Assembly: GCA_964568655.1 (NCBI GenBank)
Contig: CAZMRG010000142.1
Location: 1-8,157 of the forward strand
From: CAWFKW01 sp964568655
GTDB taxonomy: Bacteria; Bacteroidota; Ignavibacteria; Tepidaquicellales; OLB5
Length of the DNA: 8,157 bases
Direction: 5' to 3'
The position numbers were made by a program, and so were the translations under genes. The notes beneath the pieces were generated by a model, which saw only the letters and a list, made by a program, of their open reading frames with translations, had not been told where the DNA came from and searched no databases. This document shows positions 1 through 6,800 of this stretch, piece after piece (position 1 is the first letter of the stretch; every line of letters begins with the position of its first letter).

Positions 1-60
1 TGATTGACCTATGACTATAAAATCAAAATAATTATTACTTCGCAAAATAGAAACCAAAAA

Positions 61-83
61 CCCCCTCCTTAGCAAGGAGGGGG
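61..83. repeat. REP-like C5/G5 hairpin, copy 1
   Basis: A perfect 10-bp inverted repeat: CCCCCTCCTT at 61-70 and AAGGAGGGGG at 74-83, with an AGC loop. It matches the architecture of the element at 299-337 (C5 arm, variable inner stem, G5 arm, then a G-rich tail). The tail here begins CAGG and is then interrupted by the mini-hairpin array, with a TAGGGGGATG block resuming at 180-190. From general knowledge, intergenic palindromes with a pyrimidine-rich arm and a GGGTGAGG-like tail recur in many bacterial genomes as REP-like elements. There is no good T-tract on either strand, so it is less likely to be a simple terminator. Confidence 0.75.
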
Positions 84-87
84 CAGG

Positions 88-180
88 TCTACGACTCTTC
101 CCTACGGGTCTTTCTACGAATCTTCGATTCGAAGAATCGTAGATCGACCCGAAGGATCGTAGACGAGTCGAAGACTCGTA
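88..180. repeat. Array of TTCG-looped mini-hairpins
   Basis: On the minus strand three units of the form TACGANNCTTCGNNTCG occur in a row (180-164, 161-145, 141-125), at 19-20 base intervals. Each folds on itself as a five-pair stem over a CTTCG loop, and the variable NN pairs compensate: GT with AC, TT with AA, and TC with GG through a wobble. A fourth unit in the opposite orientation (115-131, plus) overlaps the third, so 113-143 also forms a longer hairpin (TCTACGA with TCGTAGA, one A-A mismatch, then TCTTCG with CGAAGA). CGGGTC (105-110) pairs with GACCCG (146-151), and TCTACGA (88-94) with TCGTAGA (157-163), giving a nested fold. The ends form an imperfect terminal inverted repeat (11 of 13 positions). 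It may be a small non-autonomous element; no coding capacity is seen. Confidence 0.7.
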
Positions 181-222
181 TAGGGGGATGTCTAATTTCG
201 CGTTATCAAAGTTACAAAAACG

Positions 223-258
223 CAGTCCCAAACTGTCCGCCGCGGCGGATTGGGACTG
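223..258. repeat. GC-rich bulged hairpin
   Basis: The outer arms CAGTCCCAA (223-231) and TTGGGACTG (250-258) are perfectly complementary. Between them lies a 14-base perfect palindrome, TCCGCCGCGGCGGA (236-249). A four-base bulge (ACTG, 232-235) separates the two parts on the left side only. It is strikingly GC-rich for the surrounding AT-rich DNA and has no T-tract, so it looks like a dispersed intergenic repeat or cruciform-forming element and not a terminator. Its copy number in the genome cannot be seen from this window. Confidence 0.65.
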
Positions 259-298
259 AGGATTAATGATGGGTTATTGGAAACAATATCAATGTATT

Positions 299-337
299 TA
301 CCCCCTCTCCAAATGGAGAGGGGGTAGGGGGTGAGGT
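299..337. repeat. REP-like C5/G5 hairpin, copy 2
   Basis: CCCCCTCTCC (301-310) pairs with GGAGAGGGGG (315-324) over an AAAT loop. The stem extends by TA (299-300) pairing with TA (325-326). The hairpin is followed by a TAGGGGGTGAGGT tail (325-337). It is the same family as the hairpin at 61-83, but the inner stem differs in a compensated way (CTCC/GGAG here, CCTT/AAGG there), so pairing is kept while sequence changes. The G-rich tail typifies REP-like elements. No mobilising gene is present in the window. Confidence 0.75.
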
Positions 338-350
338 ATAAATGGTCAAT

Positions 351-383
351 AAAAAAAAGCGTCCGGCAAATACCGAACGCTTT
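351..383 (-). terminator. Rho-independent terminator of the 421-1926 pair
   Basis: AAAGCGT (356-362) pairs with ACGCTTT (377-383); after a C/A mismatch, CGG (364-366) pairs with CCG (373-375), leaving a CAAATA loop. Read on the minus strand the hairpin is followed by an uninterrupted T-run, the complement of the eight A bases at 351-358. It begins about 40 bases after the stop codon of the Arg/Asp-rich protein gene, the position expected for the end of that transcript. A shorter T-rich stretch on the plus side (381-388) may make it weakly bidirectional. Confidence 0.85.
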
Positions 384-420
384 ATTTTGTGATGTTAAAT
401 CTTATATTTTAAGAATGGAC

Positions 421-798
421 TTAGTCCCGGTCTCTCCGGTGATGCCCTCTTTGGTGGTTGGAGCCATAATCATCTCTGTCTCTGTCGCGCCTTTCGTACC
501 TGTCGCCATCGCGGTCCCTGTCTCTATCGCGTCTCTCATATCTCTCGCCGCCCCTGTCTCTCTCTTTATTCCTTCCGAACCTCTCGCCAAAGTTCTTGGT
601 TCCGTTCCCCCAGTTTTTGATTTTGGGTTTCCTGCCGTCGGTAAGTTTAAAAAAGCTTCCCTGGGTAAGCTGACCTGTTTTTGTAAATGATTTGCCGCTT
701 GTTTGCATCGTTCCGCTAAGAACGGGCTTCGAAGCAGAGAGTAAAAAGATAACGCCTAAAACTAAGATGAATGCTGATAATTTGTTTTTGTTATACAT
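421..798 (-). CDS. Small exported protein with Arg/Asp-rich polyampholyte tail
   Basis: Encodes 125 residues of unknown function. Residues 1-28 are a typical export signal: basic start (MYNKNK), hydrophobic core ILVLGVIFLL, then a small-residue region ending near VLSG. Residues 30-75 are a polar, Gly/Lys/Thr-rich stretch (GQLTQGSFFKLTDG). Residues 78-125 are low complexity, built from RD, RYERRDRDRD and HHRR units with roughly equal Arg and Asp/Glu counts; ERYERRDRDRD and DRYERRDRDRD are near-identical direct repeats. There is no cysteine or enzyme motif in the mature part. The ATG at 798 is chosen because AAAGGAG lies 11 bases upstream; the same frame extends to a TTG at 834, but that would read through the Shine-Dalgarno site. 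It lies 99 bases after the YVTN gene with no clear promoter or terminator between, so co-transcription is plausible. A periplasmic or surface protein that binds a charged surface or mineral is conceivable but not shown. Confidence 0.8.
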   Translation of the reverse strand: MYNKNKLSAFILVLGVIFLLSASKPVLSGTMQTSGKSFTKTGQLTQGSFFKLTDGRKPKIKNWGNGTKNFGERFGRNKERDRGGERYERRDRDRDRDGDRYERRDRDRDDYGSNHQRGHHRRDRD

Positions 799-809
799 AT
801 TTTTGCATT

Positions 810-816
810 CTCCTTT
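810..816 (-). promoter_or_regulatory. Shine-Dalgarno site that sets the start at 798
   Basis: AAAGGAG on the minus strand ends 11 bases before the ATG at 798-796. It lies inside the longer frame that could start with TTG at 834, which argues that the shorter, signal-peptide-led product is the real one. Confidence 0.75.
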
Positions 817-897
817 CTGAACAGTACAACACAATTCCTGAGGGTACGTTCCCGGAAAAATGTAAATTAACGTAACAATAAAGCGCTGAAAAATATG

Positions 898-1926
898 TTA
901 TTTCACAGGTTCTACATCCAGGATTATGAACGTTCCCGGTTTTAATTTCGGGCGAGGATGCGGGTTATCTGTAGTCGGCGGCGGAGGATCGTCAAAATCT
1001 GCCGTCGGCATAAATATATGATGTGTTTTTTTATCAAGCGCTATTGTCCGGGCGCCTTTCTGTGTATCAACATTTTCCAAAACTGAAAATTTATCTTTGC
1101 TATCTTCCCGGATAACTGTTAATGTTCCCATTCCGCTTGGAATGAAAACGCGTTTTGTTGCCGGGTCAAAATCTGCGCCGTCTACTCTTTCACCGGTTGG
1201 AACGGTAGTAATTACTTTCCCGTTACCGGCATCCATTACAACCAGTGTTTTATTACTGCATGCTGAAAATAAAATATTATTTTTATCATCCATTGCAATT
1301 CCGCTTGGTTCTTCGCCGGGACTCAATGTCCATGTATTTTCAACAATCATATTGACTGCATCAATTCTGCTGAGCTCGCTTTTGTCTTCAATATTAATAA
1401 ATACTTTACCCTTATAATCTGCAACGCCGAATTCCGGCTTCCCGTCAAGGGCTATTGTCCCTAGTACCGCATCATTTGTCGCATCAATCACAGTCGCGTT
1501 GTTAGAGCCTCCGTTAAATGCAAATACCCTGTGAGTAAACGGGTCATATAAAATTGCATCAGGATTACGCCCGGTTGAATTTATTTTATCCAAAGTTGCA
1601 TATGTTTTCATATCGAAAACATAAACCGATGAATCACGCCCTGAGCTTATGAATCCTTTGTTTAGATCCCAGGCAAGCGCTATACCGTGAACTCCGTTGA
1701 GCCCCGAAATTGTAGCGACAACCGTACCATTGGATTCATCCACAACCTGCACAACTGAACCATGAGAAATATAAATTCTGCCGGTTGCATCATCCACGCA
1801 TAAGGCATCCCAGCCTTCATCGCCATCGATATGAAATTTATTCGCTATCCTGTAACCCGGGGTTTGCGCGTTTAATGAAAAGATAACGCACATAATGGTC
1901 AGTATGATCATTGATATTTTCTTCAT
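898..1926 (-). CDS. Exported seven-bladed YVTN-type beta-propeller protein
   Basis: Encodes 342 residues with a signal peptide (MKKISMIILTIMCVIFSLNA, likely cut before Q21), so the product should be periplasmic or secreted. Seven repeats follow, each with a Gly-rich entry, an alternating hydrophobic strand and a V-x-D type turn: about 37-73, 79-115, 120-158, 163-200, 205-242, 247-285 and 290-339. This matches the YVTN/YncE-like seven-bladed propeller family, whose members mostly act as binding scaffolds; no catalytic residues are evident. The last blade carries a proline-rich loop (DDPPPP to PRPKLKPG, about 312-331) before the closing FIILDV strand, a feature I associate with many members of this family. 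Start is the ATG at 1926, just before the basic signal-peptide region; no strong Shine-Dalgarno is visible. The upstream 258-base gap to the divergent membrane-protein gene must hold its promoter, but no convincing -35/-10 pair was found. The ligand is unknown. Confidence 0.88.
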   Translation of the reverse strand: MKKISMIILTIMCVIFSLNAQTPGYRIANKFHIDGDEGWDALCVDDATGRIYISHGSVVQVVDESNGTVVATISGLNGVHGIALAWDLNKGFISSGRDSSVYVFDMKTYATLDKINSTGRNPDAILYDPFTHRVFAFNGGSNNATVIDATNDAVLGTIALDGKPEFGVADYKGKVFINIEDKSELSRIDAVNMIVENTWTLSPGEEPSGIAMDDKNNILFSACSNKTLVVMDAGNGKVITTVPTGERVDGADFDPATKRVFIPSGMGTLTVIREDSKDKFSVLENVDTQKGARTIALDKKTHHIFMPTADFDDPPPPTTDNPHPRPKLKPGTFIILDVEPVK

Positions 1927-2184
1927 TTTGTTAGAGAAAAATTGTAAAATATTTTATTGTTTTTTTATGCCGGACTTAATTTAGTATTCTAATAATAACG
2001 TTTTAGATTTTACCTTTCCCTGTAAATATTCTAACCGTGAAAGAATAAAAACCTTTTTAGTTAATTGTATTTTGCGTTATTTCGTATGTTTTGAGTTAAA
2101 TTGTTACTTCTGACTGTCTTTAACCCGCCCGCTGAGAATGAACAATAGAGTGAAATATTTTATTGCAAAAATTGAAAACAAATT

Positions 2185-2946
2185 ATGAATAACGAAACAT
2201 CCAGGAATAAGATACCCGAAGTAGCGCTTTTGTTTTGGATAATGAAGATCTGCGCCACAACTCTCGGAGAAACCGGGGGAGATCTACTATCGATGACCTT
2301 AAAGGTGGGCTACGCAGTCAGCGTGATCATATTCATCAGCTTTTTCTTTGCAGCATTAATAGGGCAGCTTAGCGTGAAAAGATATATCCCTGTATTGTTT
2401 TGGGCAGTAATAGTTGCAACCAGCACAGCGGGCACAACAATCTCGGATTACATGGACCGCACGCTTGACCTGGGTTATGCGGCTGGGGCGGCAATATTAG
2501 TAACTGCATTAATTTCGGTCCTGATAATTTGGTTTTTCAGCGAAAAGACGCTCTCTGTAACCGAAATTAAATCCGTTAAAGGTGAAGTATTTTACTGGAC
2601 TGCTATTTTATTTTCCAATACGCTTGGAACTGCATTAGGAGATTTTCTTTCAGATAATTCCGGACTTGGATTTGCCGGCAGCAACATCCTGATCTCTTCA
2701 TTAATAATCCTGACTATTCTGGCTCATTACTTTACAAAAATTCCAACAGTAATATTATTCTGGATTGCATTCATTTTAACGAGACCATTTGGCGCGACCT
2801 TTGGGGATTTACTCACAAAGTCTCCGGAAGAAGGCGGCGTAGGCTTCGGCACTGTAGGAGCATCATTGGTCTTTGCTTCAATTCTTGTTATACTAATTAT
2901 TTATGAAACGTTTTGGCATAAGCGGCCGGTCGCTCAAAAGGCATAG
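2185..2946 (+). CDS. DUF347/COG4705-type four-repeat integral membrane protein
   Basis: Encodes 253 residues, almost entirely hydrophobic, probably eight transmembrane helices in the inner membrane. Four internal repeats are plain: an aromatic-Trp pair (W18, W73, W138, W193), a small-residue T/S-x-x-x-G segment, an Asp exactly 15 residues after each Trp (D33, D88, D153, D208), then a Gly-Tyr/Phe or Gly-rich turn. The first reads ATTLGETGGD, the third SNTLGTALGD, the last TRPFGATFGD. This agrees with the DUF347 repeat family (COG4705, uncharacterised membrane-anchored protein), assigned from memory of its ATTLGETGGD-like motif. No transport substrate can be named; four membrane-embedded Asp residues could bind cations, which is inference. 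The Trp spacing 55-65-55 suggests two duplications. The start ATG lacks a Shine-Dalgarno. The gene is divergent from the YVTN gene and stands alone, with 284 bases to the next gene. Confidence 0.85.
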   Translation: MNNETSRNKIPEVALLFWIMKICATTLGETGGDLLSMTLKVGYAVSVIIFISFFFAALIGQLSVKRYIPVLFWAVIVATSTAGTTISDYMDRTLDLGYAAGAAILVTALISVLIIWFFSEKTLSVTEIKSVKGEVFYWTAILFSNTLGTALGDFLSDNSGLGFAGSNILISSLIILTILAHYFTKIPTVILFWIAFILTRPFGATFGDLLTKSPEEGGVGFGTVGASLVFASILVILIIYETFWHKRPVAQKA

Positions 2947-3217
2947 CTCGTTATTATTTGATTTGGCACGAAATTTGAAGCATCGAAAATTAGTATGAGT
3001 ACCGTGTTTAATTCGAGAAACACTACTTGCGGCAATTATTTAGGATAGTTAAAGTATTGGTATTTTTTCACCCAAAACACTTCCGTTTTTTGAAACAATT
3101 TGGATTATTTTTCCATCATTTTTGGAGGCGCCGGGCTTTACTTTGAAATGTTATTATGGTAATTTTTCATATCAAAATTACTGAATTCTGAAAAAGTAAA
3201 ACTAAAAATAAACAAAG

Positions 3218-3223
3218 AAAGGA
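3218..3223 (+). promoter_or_regulatory. Shine-Dalgarno site for the 3231 gene
   Basis: AAAGGA ends seven bases before the ATG at 3231, a near-ideal spacing that fixes this start. Confidence 0.75.
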
Positions 3224-3230
3224 ACAAACA

Positions 3231-3659
3231 ATGTTCGGATTAGGAAAAAAGAAAGAAGAAGAAAAAGATCCAAAAAAAGCATTAGAGAATGCTGAAAAAA
3301 CTCTGAATACCGGACTTACCGGAATGCTCACAAAAGGTTTCATGGGAAAAGATTTTGTCAATAAGATGAATGCATCTATTGAAATGGGAAAGAGCGCTGT
3401 TAACACTTACGACATGTCAAATTATCTTGCAGCCAACGGAATGCCCGGAACAGCTGAAGTTCTCTCAATTGCCGATACAGGCAAACTGATAAACTTCAAC
3501 CCGGTTGTTGTGCTCAAGATCAGGGTAACTCCAAGTTACGGACCGACATTTGAAGCCGAAGGCGAATCGGTTGTTTCAAAGATTGCGATTCCCAGAGTCG
3601 GAGACAAAGTTAACATAAAATACAATCCCAACGATACAAAGCAGTTTGTTGTAGTATAA
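3231..3659 (+). CDS. Small soluble protein of unknown function, beta-rich C-terminal domain
   Basis: Encodes 142 residues with no signal peptide or membrane helix, so probably cytoplasmic. Residues 1-25 are highly charged (GKKKEEEKDPKK) and probably helical; 26-66 is a Gly/Met/Lys-containing helical or flexible stretch. Residues 70-142 look like a compact beta domain: GTAEVLSI, DTGKLINFNPVVVLKIRV, a Pro-Ser-Tyr-Gly turn, EGESVVSKIAI, then PRVGDKVNIKYNPND. The order (G-x-A-x-V, D-T-G, N-P-V-V, I-P-x-V-G, Y-x-P-N-D) resembles a small domain seen at the end of many uncharacterised bacterial proteins with an OB-like or DUF3592-like feel, but I cannot name the family securely. The gene is monocistronic, with a strong Shine-Dalgarno before it and a stem-loop terminator after it. 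The upstream 2947-3230 gap shows no convincing promoter. Confidence 0.82.
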   Translation: MFGLGKKKEEEKDPKKALENAEKTLNTGLTGMLTKGFMGKDFVNKMNASIEMGKSAVNTYDMSNYLAANGMPGTAEVLSIADTGKLINFNPVVVLKIRVTPSYGPTFEAEGESVVSKIAIPRVGDKVNIKYNPNDTKQFVVV

Positions 3660-3700
3660 CGCAGGGAATCTTAACAGATTTCAGACGTCTGCGAACACCA

Positions 3701-3734
3701 AAAGAAGGGGCAATGTAAAGATTGCTCCTTCTTT
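3701..3734 (+). terminator. Terminator after the 3231-3659 gene
   Basis: A 14-pair stem with a single G-T wobble (3701-3714 with 3721-3734) over a GTAAAG loop, followed by ATTTATCTTACTT. The stem lies 41 bases after the stop codon. The T-tract is interrupted, so efficiency is uncertain, but stem length and position fit well. Confidence 0.75.
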
Positions 3735-3802
3735 ATTTATCTTACTTGTTCTGTGCAGATGATCAAACCGGTCAGGTTTTTAATTGACAATAGAACAAAC
3801 AA

Positions 3803-3831
3803 AAAGGGAGTAATCAACAATTACTCCCTTT
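3803..3831 (-). terminator. Terminator of the 3853-7074 gene
   Basis: A perfect 12-pair stem, AAAGGGAGTAAT (3803-3814) with ATTACTCCCTTT (3820-3831), over a CAACA loop. On the minus strand it is followed by a T-rich stretch (complement of the A-run from 3801), and it begins about 20 bases after the stop codon of the large gene. With the plus-strand terminator at 3701-3734 it insulates two convergent genes. Confidence 0.85.
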
Positions 3832-3852
3832 AATTTTAAGATGTGATTTTGC

Positions 3853-6800
3853 TTAAAAATCAGCGCCCATTGAGATATAATACTTAGGCGGCGAAAAATG
3901 CTTGAGGTCGTATGACCACGCTACGTCAAATTTAAGGGGGAAGTAAAATAAAAATATTCTCGCACCCATACCCATGCCCATCAGCAGATCTTTTGTGGTA
4001 GTAGAACCATCATCTGATTTCTGGAACAGCTGTAAGTCGTGATTATTTGACCATGCCGTGCCTGCGTCAAAGAAAGCGACACCCTGTATATTCTGAAATC
4101 CGATTGGCAGTGGTCCCAGCACAAGGTATTTAAACAACGGGAATCTGAATTCAGCGTTCATCAGAAGGAACTTTGAGCCGTTTGCCGCATTGTAATCATA
4201 TCCCCTGAGCGGAAGCACAGGTGTTGCAAAAGCAAAATCTTTCACGCTTTCAATCGGTAAATTCTGCGTAGCAACTGTGTAGTTGATCCAGTTATCAGTG
4301 CCGCCCATGTAGAAGTTCTGCGGGTCCCTGCCAAGGCTCACGCCTCCGTTTAAACGCCATACAAAATTATAATCATTCCAGAATTTAAAATACGTGCGGT
4401 AATCGCCCAGCGCGCTGAAGAAGCTAAGGCCGTTAACGCCTATTCTTGGTGTGCCAAGCAGCGTAAGGTTATACCTTGTGCCTCTTACAGGCGCTGTGAA
4501 ACCAAACAGCGTGTTATCGTGCACGTAGCTTAAAATGGGCAGCGCGTAATTTAGAGCATCCATCGGCTGCGTCGGGTCGTCAAGATTTTCTTTTGTGAGC
4601 CGCGCTATATTAACAGCCCCGTCAAGCCTGTTAAACTTGCTGAGCGGGAACGAAGCGGACAGGTTAACGCCGTACTGACGGTAACGATACAATTGCGCCG
4701 TGTTAATGTCGTTTCCTATAAGCAGGAACCTTGCCGAGTGGTATCCCTCGATGCCGTAATCAATTCTCTTGGGCAGGTAATAATATGCAAAAGCGTAATC
4801 GCTGTTCTTTAAGTCAAGCACAAGACTTGTGGCTACGTAAATCCTGTGATTGCCCAGCATATCGCTGAACGACATCTGCGCCACGCCCTGAACTCCGAAG
4901 AACGTGCTGTAATTAACGTTGCTGTAAATGATATCAGGCGAAAACTTTATTTTGTAATTGTTAACTTTAAAGCTGCCGTCATCATTTGTGTTATCTGCTA
5001 CATCAAACGAGTGGTTTTGTTTTGATTTCAGTTTTACATTGTTCGGGTGGTATTTATTTGAAACCGTATCGTTATTAATTTTCTCTAAGTTCAAAGTAAT
5101 GTCGTTTCCGTACAGGTTGGACGTGTCTTTTGCAACCTGATTCTTAAGCGAATCAGCCGTTGTGTTTAAAGTCTTATTCCCCAGGCTGTCAGTTTTTACT
5201 GTATCGTTCTTTGCCAGCTGAATAGAATCAAGCCTGTTCTTTTCTTTGAGGCGGTTCTCAACAAAAGTTGTATTCGGCAATTCCGACATTTTCAAATCAA
5301 TATCAAACGGATTTTCTATGTAAAAAATATCATAAGCGCCTTTGCTTAACGCCGAAAAAGCCAGCCTTTTTCCATCTTTAGAAATTGTCATCATATTGAT
5401 CGGGTCGACTGAATTAGTGATAGGCCTTTCTGCTCCCGATTCCATATCTTTCAGCCAGATATTGTTGATCCCGTTCTTATCGGAAATGTAAAGAGCTTTC
5501 TTACCATCTTCCGAAAATACAATATTTGTCTCAATCGTGTTCTTATCGCCTTGAAATTTTTCCAGCGTTTTTGAGATCATATCATAAACATAAATATTCT
5601 TTTGTGAATAGTCATATTTAGACATCTTGAAATCTGCGGGAATGTCTCTCAGGTTGGTATGATCGCCCCTGTCTGACGTGAAATAAAGCTTTTGGCCGTC
5701 CCTTGACCATGACGGGTCGGAATCTGAAAACGGGTCGTTTGTTATCTGTTCCATGTACTTAGTTTTCAGGTTGTAAACCCATATGTCTGATTGCTTTGAG
5801 TTATCCGCAACCACAGCGATCGAGTTGTTGACCGGATTCCAGCTCAGAGAAAATATTCCATCAAATTTGATCGGGAGGACGGTCTCCTCTTCCGATTCGA
5901 CGTCTATTAAGTGCACCGCGTCCTTATCGCCGCTTTTCACCGCTATTGCGAGGTATTTTTCATCCGGCGACCAGCACAACCCGGGAGTGATCAGGTGAAG
6001 CTCTTCATAACTTGAATTCTTATTTCCTGAAACAATTTTCTTAATTATTTCGCCGGTCTTCACTTTCGCTATAAATACATCAAAGTAATCATCGCGGTTT
6101 GATATATAGGCGATCTTATTTCCTTTTGGGGATATGGTCGGCGCTGTATTATAGAAACCGTCGCCTTTGCGGCTGTTGGTTATCCTGTTTGCGAAATCTG
6201 TCAGTTCCTGTCTTGCAGCAAAATCGGGCCAGTATGTTTGTTTCAGGCTTTTGTGCCATTTCTCATTCAGATCTTTAAGCTCCATTTTATACACATCCTG
6301 GAACCCTTCGTTCACATCGCCAAGGCCTTTTATAGACTGCATCAGGTCGCCTATTTTTTCTTTGCCGTATTCATCTGAAAGCCATGCGAAGAAGCTTTGG
6401 CCTCCGCGGTATGCAAGGTACCCATCTATATAGTCAAGGTCGGGGAGGTAATCATAAATTATTGCGTCGCGGATAAATTCATCGTTTGCTTTATCATTTC
6501 CGCCGAGCGACTGAAACTCTGCCATACCCTCGTTAAACCAGATTGGGAACTGCAGCCTGATATTTTGCGAGATAATATTCTGGATCGAGCCTCCGTAATA
6601 CATATCATTCATGTATGCATGCAAAAGCTCATGATGTATAACATGCCTGAATTTATCGTAATCACCTTCAAACGGCACCAGCACCCTGTTTTTGAAAAGC
6701 TCTGTAACTCCGCCGACGCCTTCGGGAAGGTATTCGTCAAGCGCGTTGTTCTGCTGGAAATCATTGTGTGAATTGAATACAAGTATCGGTATCCTGTTCT

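Larger units (their letters stand above)
1..420. other. Gene-free repeat cluster
   Basis: No credible coding region lies in this stretch. It holds four palindromic elements within about 280 bases (61-83, 88-180, 223-258, 299-337), listed separately, followed by a minus-strand terminator (351-383). The first 60 bases are AT-rich with no clear motif. The longest open frame crossing the right edge (331-690, plus) starts with GTG inside a hairpin repeat and is the antisense of the Arg/Asp-rich gene, so it is not called. The stretch lies downstream of the minus-strand pair at 421-1926; what lies to the left of the window is unknown. Confidence 0.8.

Noticed and set aside
88..180. Possible CRISPR array because of regularly spaced short repeats
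   Set aside because: Repeat steps of 19-20 bases leave only 2-3 bases between units, so there are no spacers, and units occur in both orientations.
331..690. Plus-strand open frame of 119 codons, rich in Pro, Val and Ser
   Set aside because: It starts with GTG inside a hairpin repeat, crosses a terminator, and is the antisense of the Arg/Asp-rich gene whose codon pattern keeps this frame open.
799..834. Longer version of the RD-tail protein starting at TTG 834
   Set aside because: It would place the Shine-Dalgarno inside the coding region and add 12 residues before a normal signal peptide; ATG at 798 is better.
2072..2101. TTGCGT-N18-TTAAAT as promoter for the 2185 gene
   Set aside because: Only partial matches to consensus in an AT-rich gap and over 80 bases from the start codon; not distinguishable from chance.
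3137..3165. TTTACT-N17-TAATTT as promoter for the 3231 gene
   Set aside because: The -10 half matches at only three of six positions; spacing alone is not enough in AT-rich sequence.
3682..3691. Perfect palindrome CAGACGTCTG after the 3231-3659 gene
   Set aside because: Ten bases only, located between a stop codon and a terminator, with no second copy seen; too little to call an operator.
6397..6771. Plus-strand open frame of 124 codons opposite the metallopeptidase domain
   Set aside because: It is a shadow of the large minus-strand gene, whose domain motifs leave no doubt about the coding strand.
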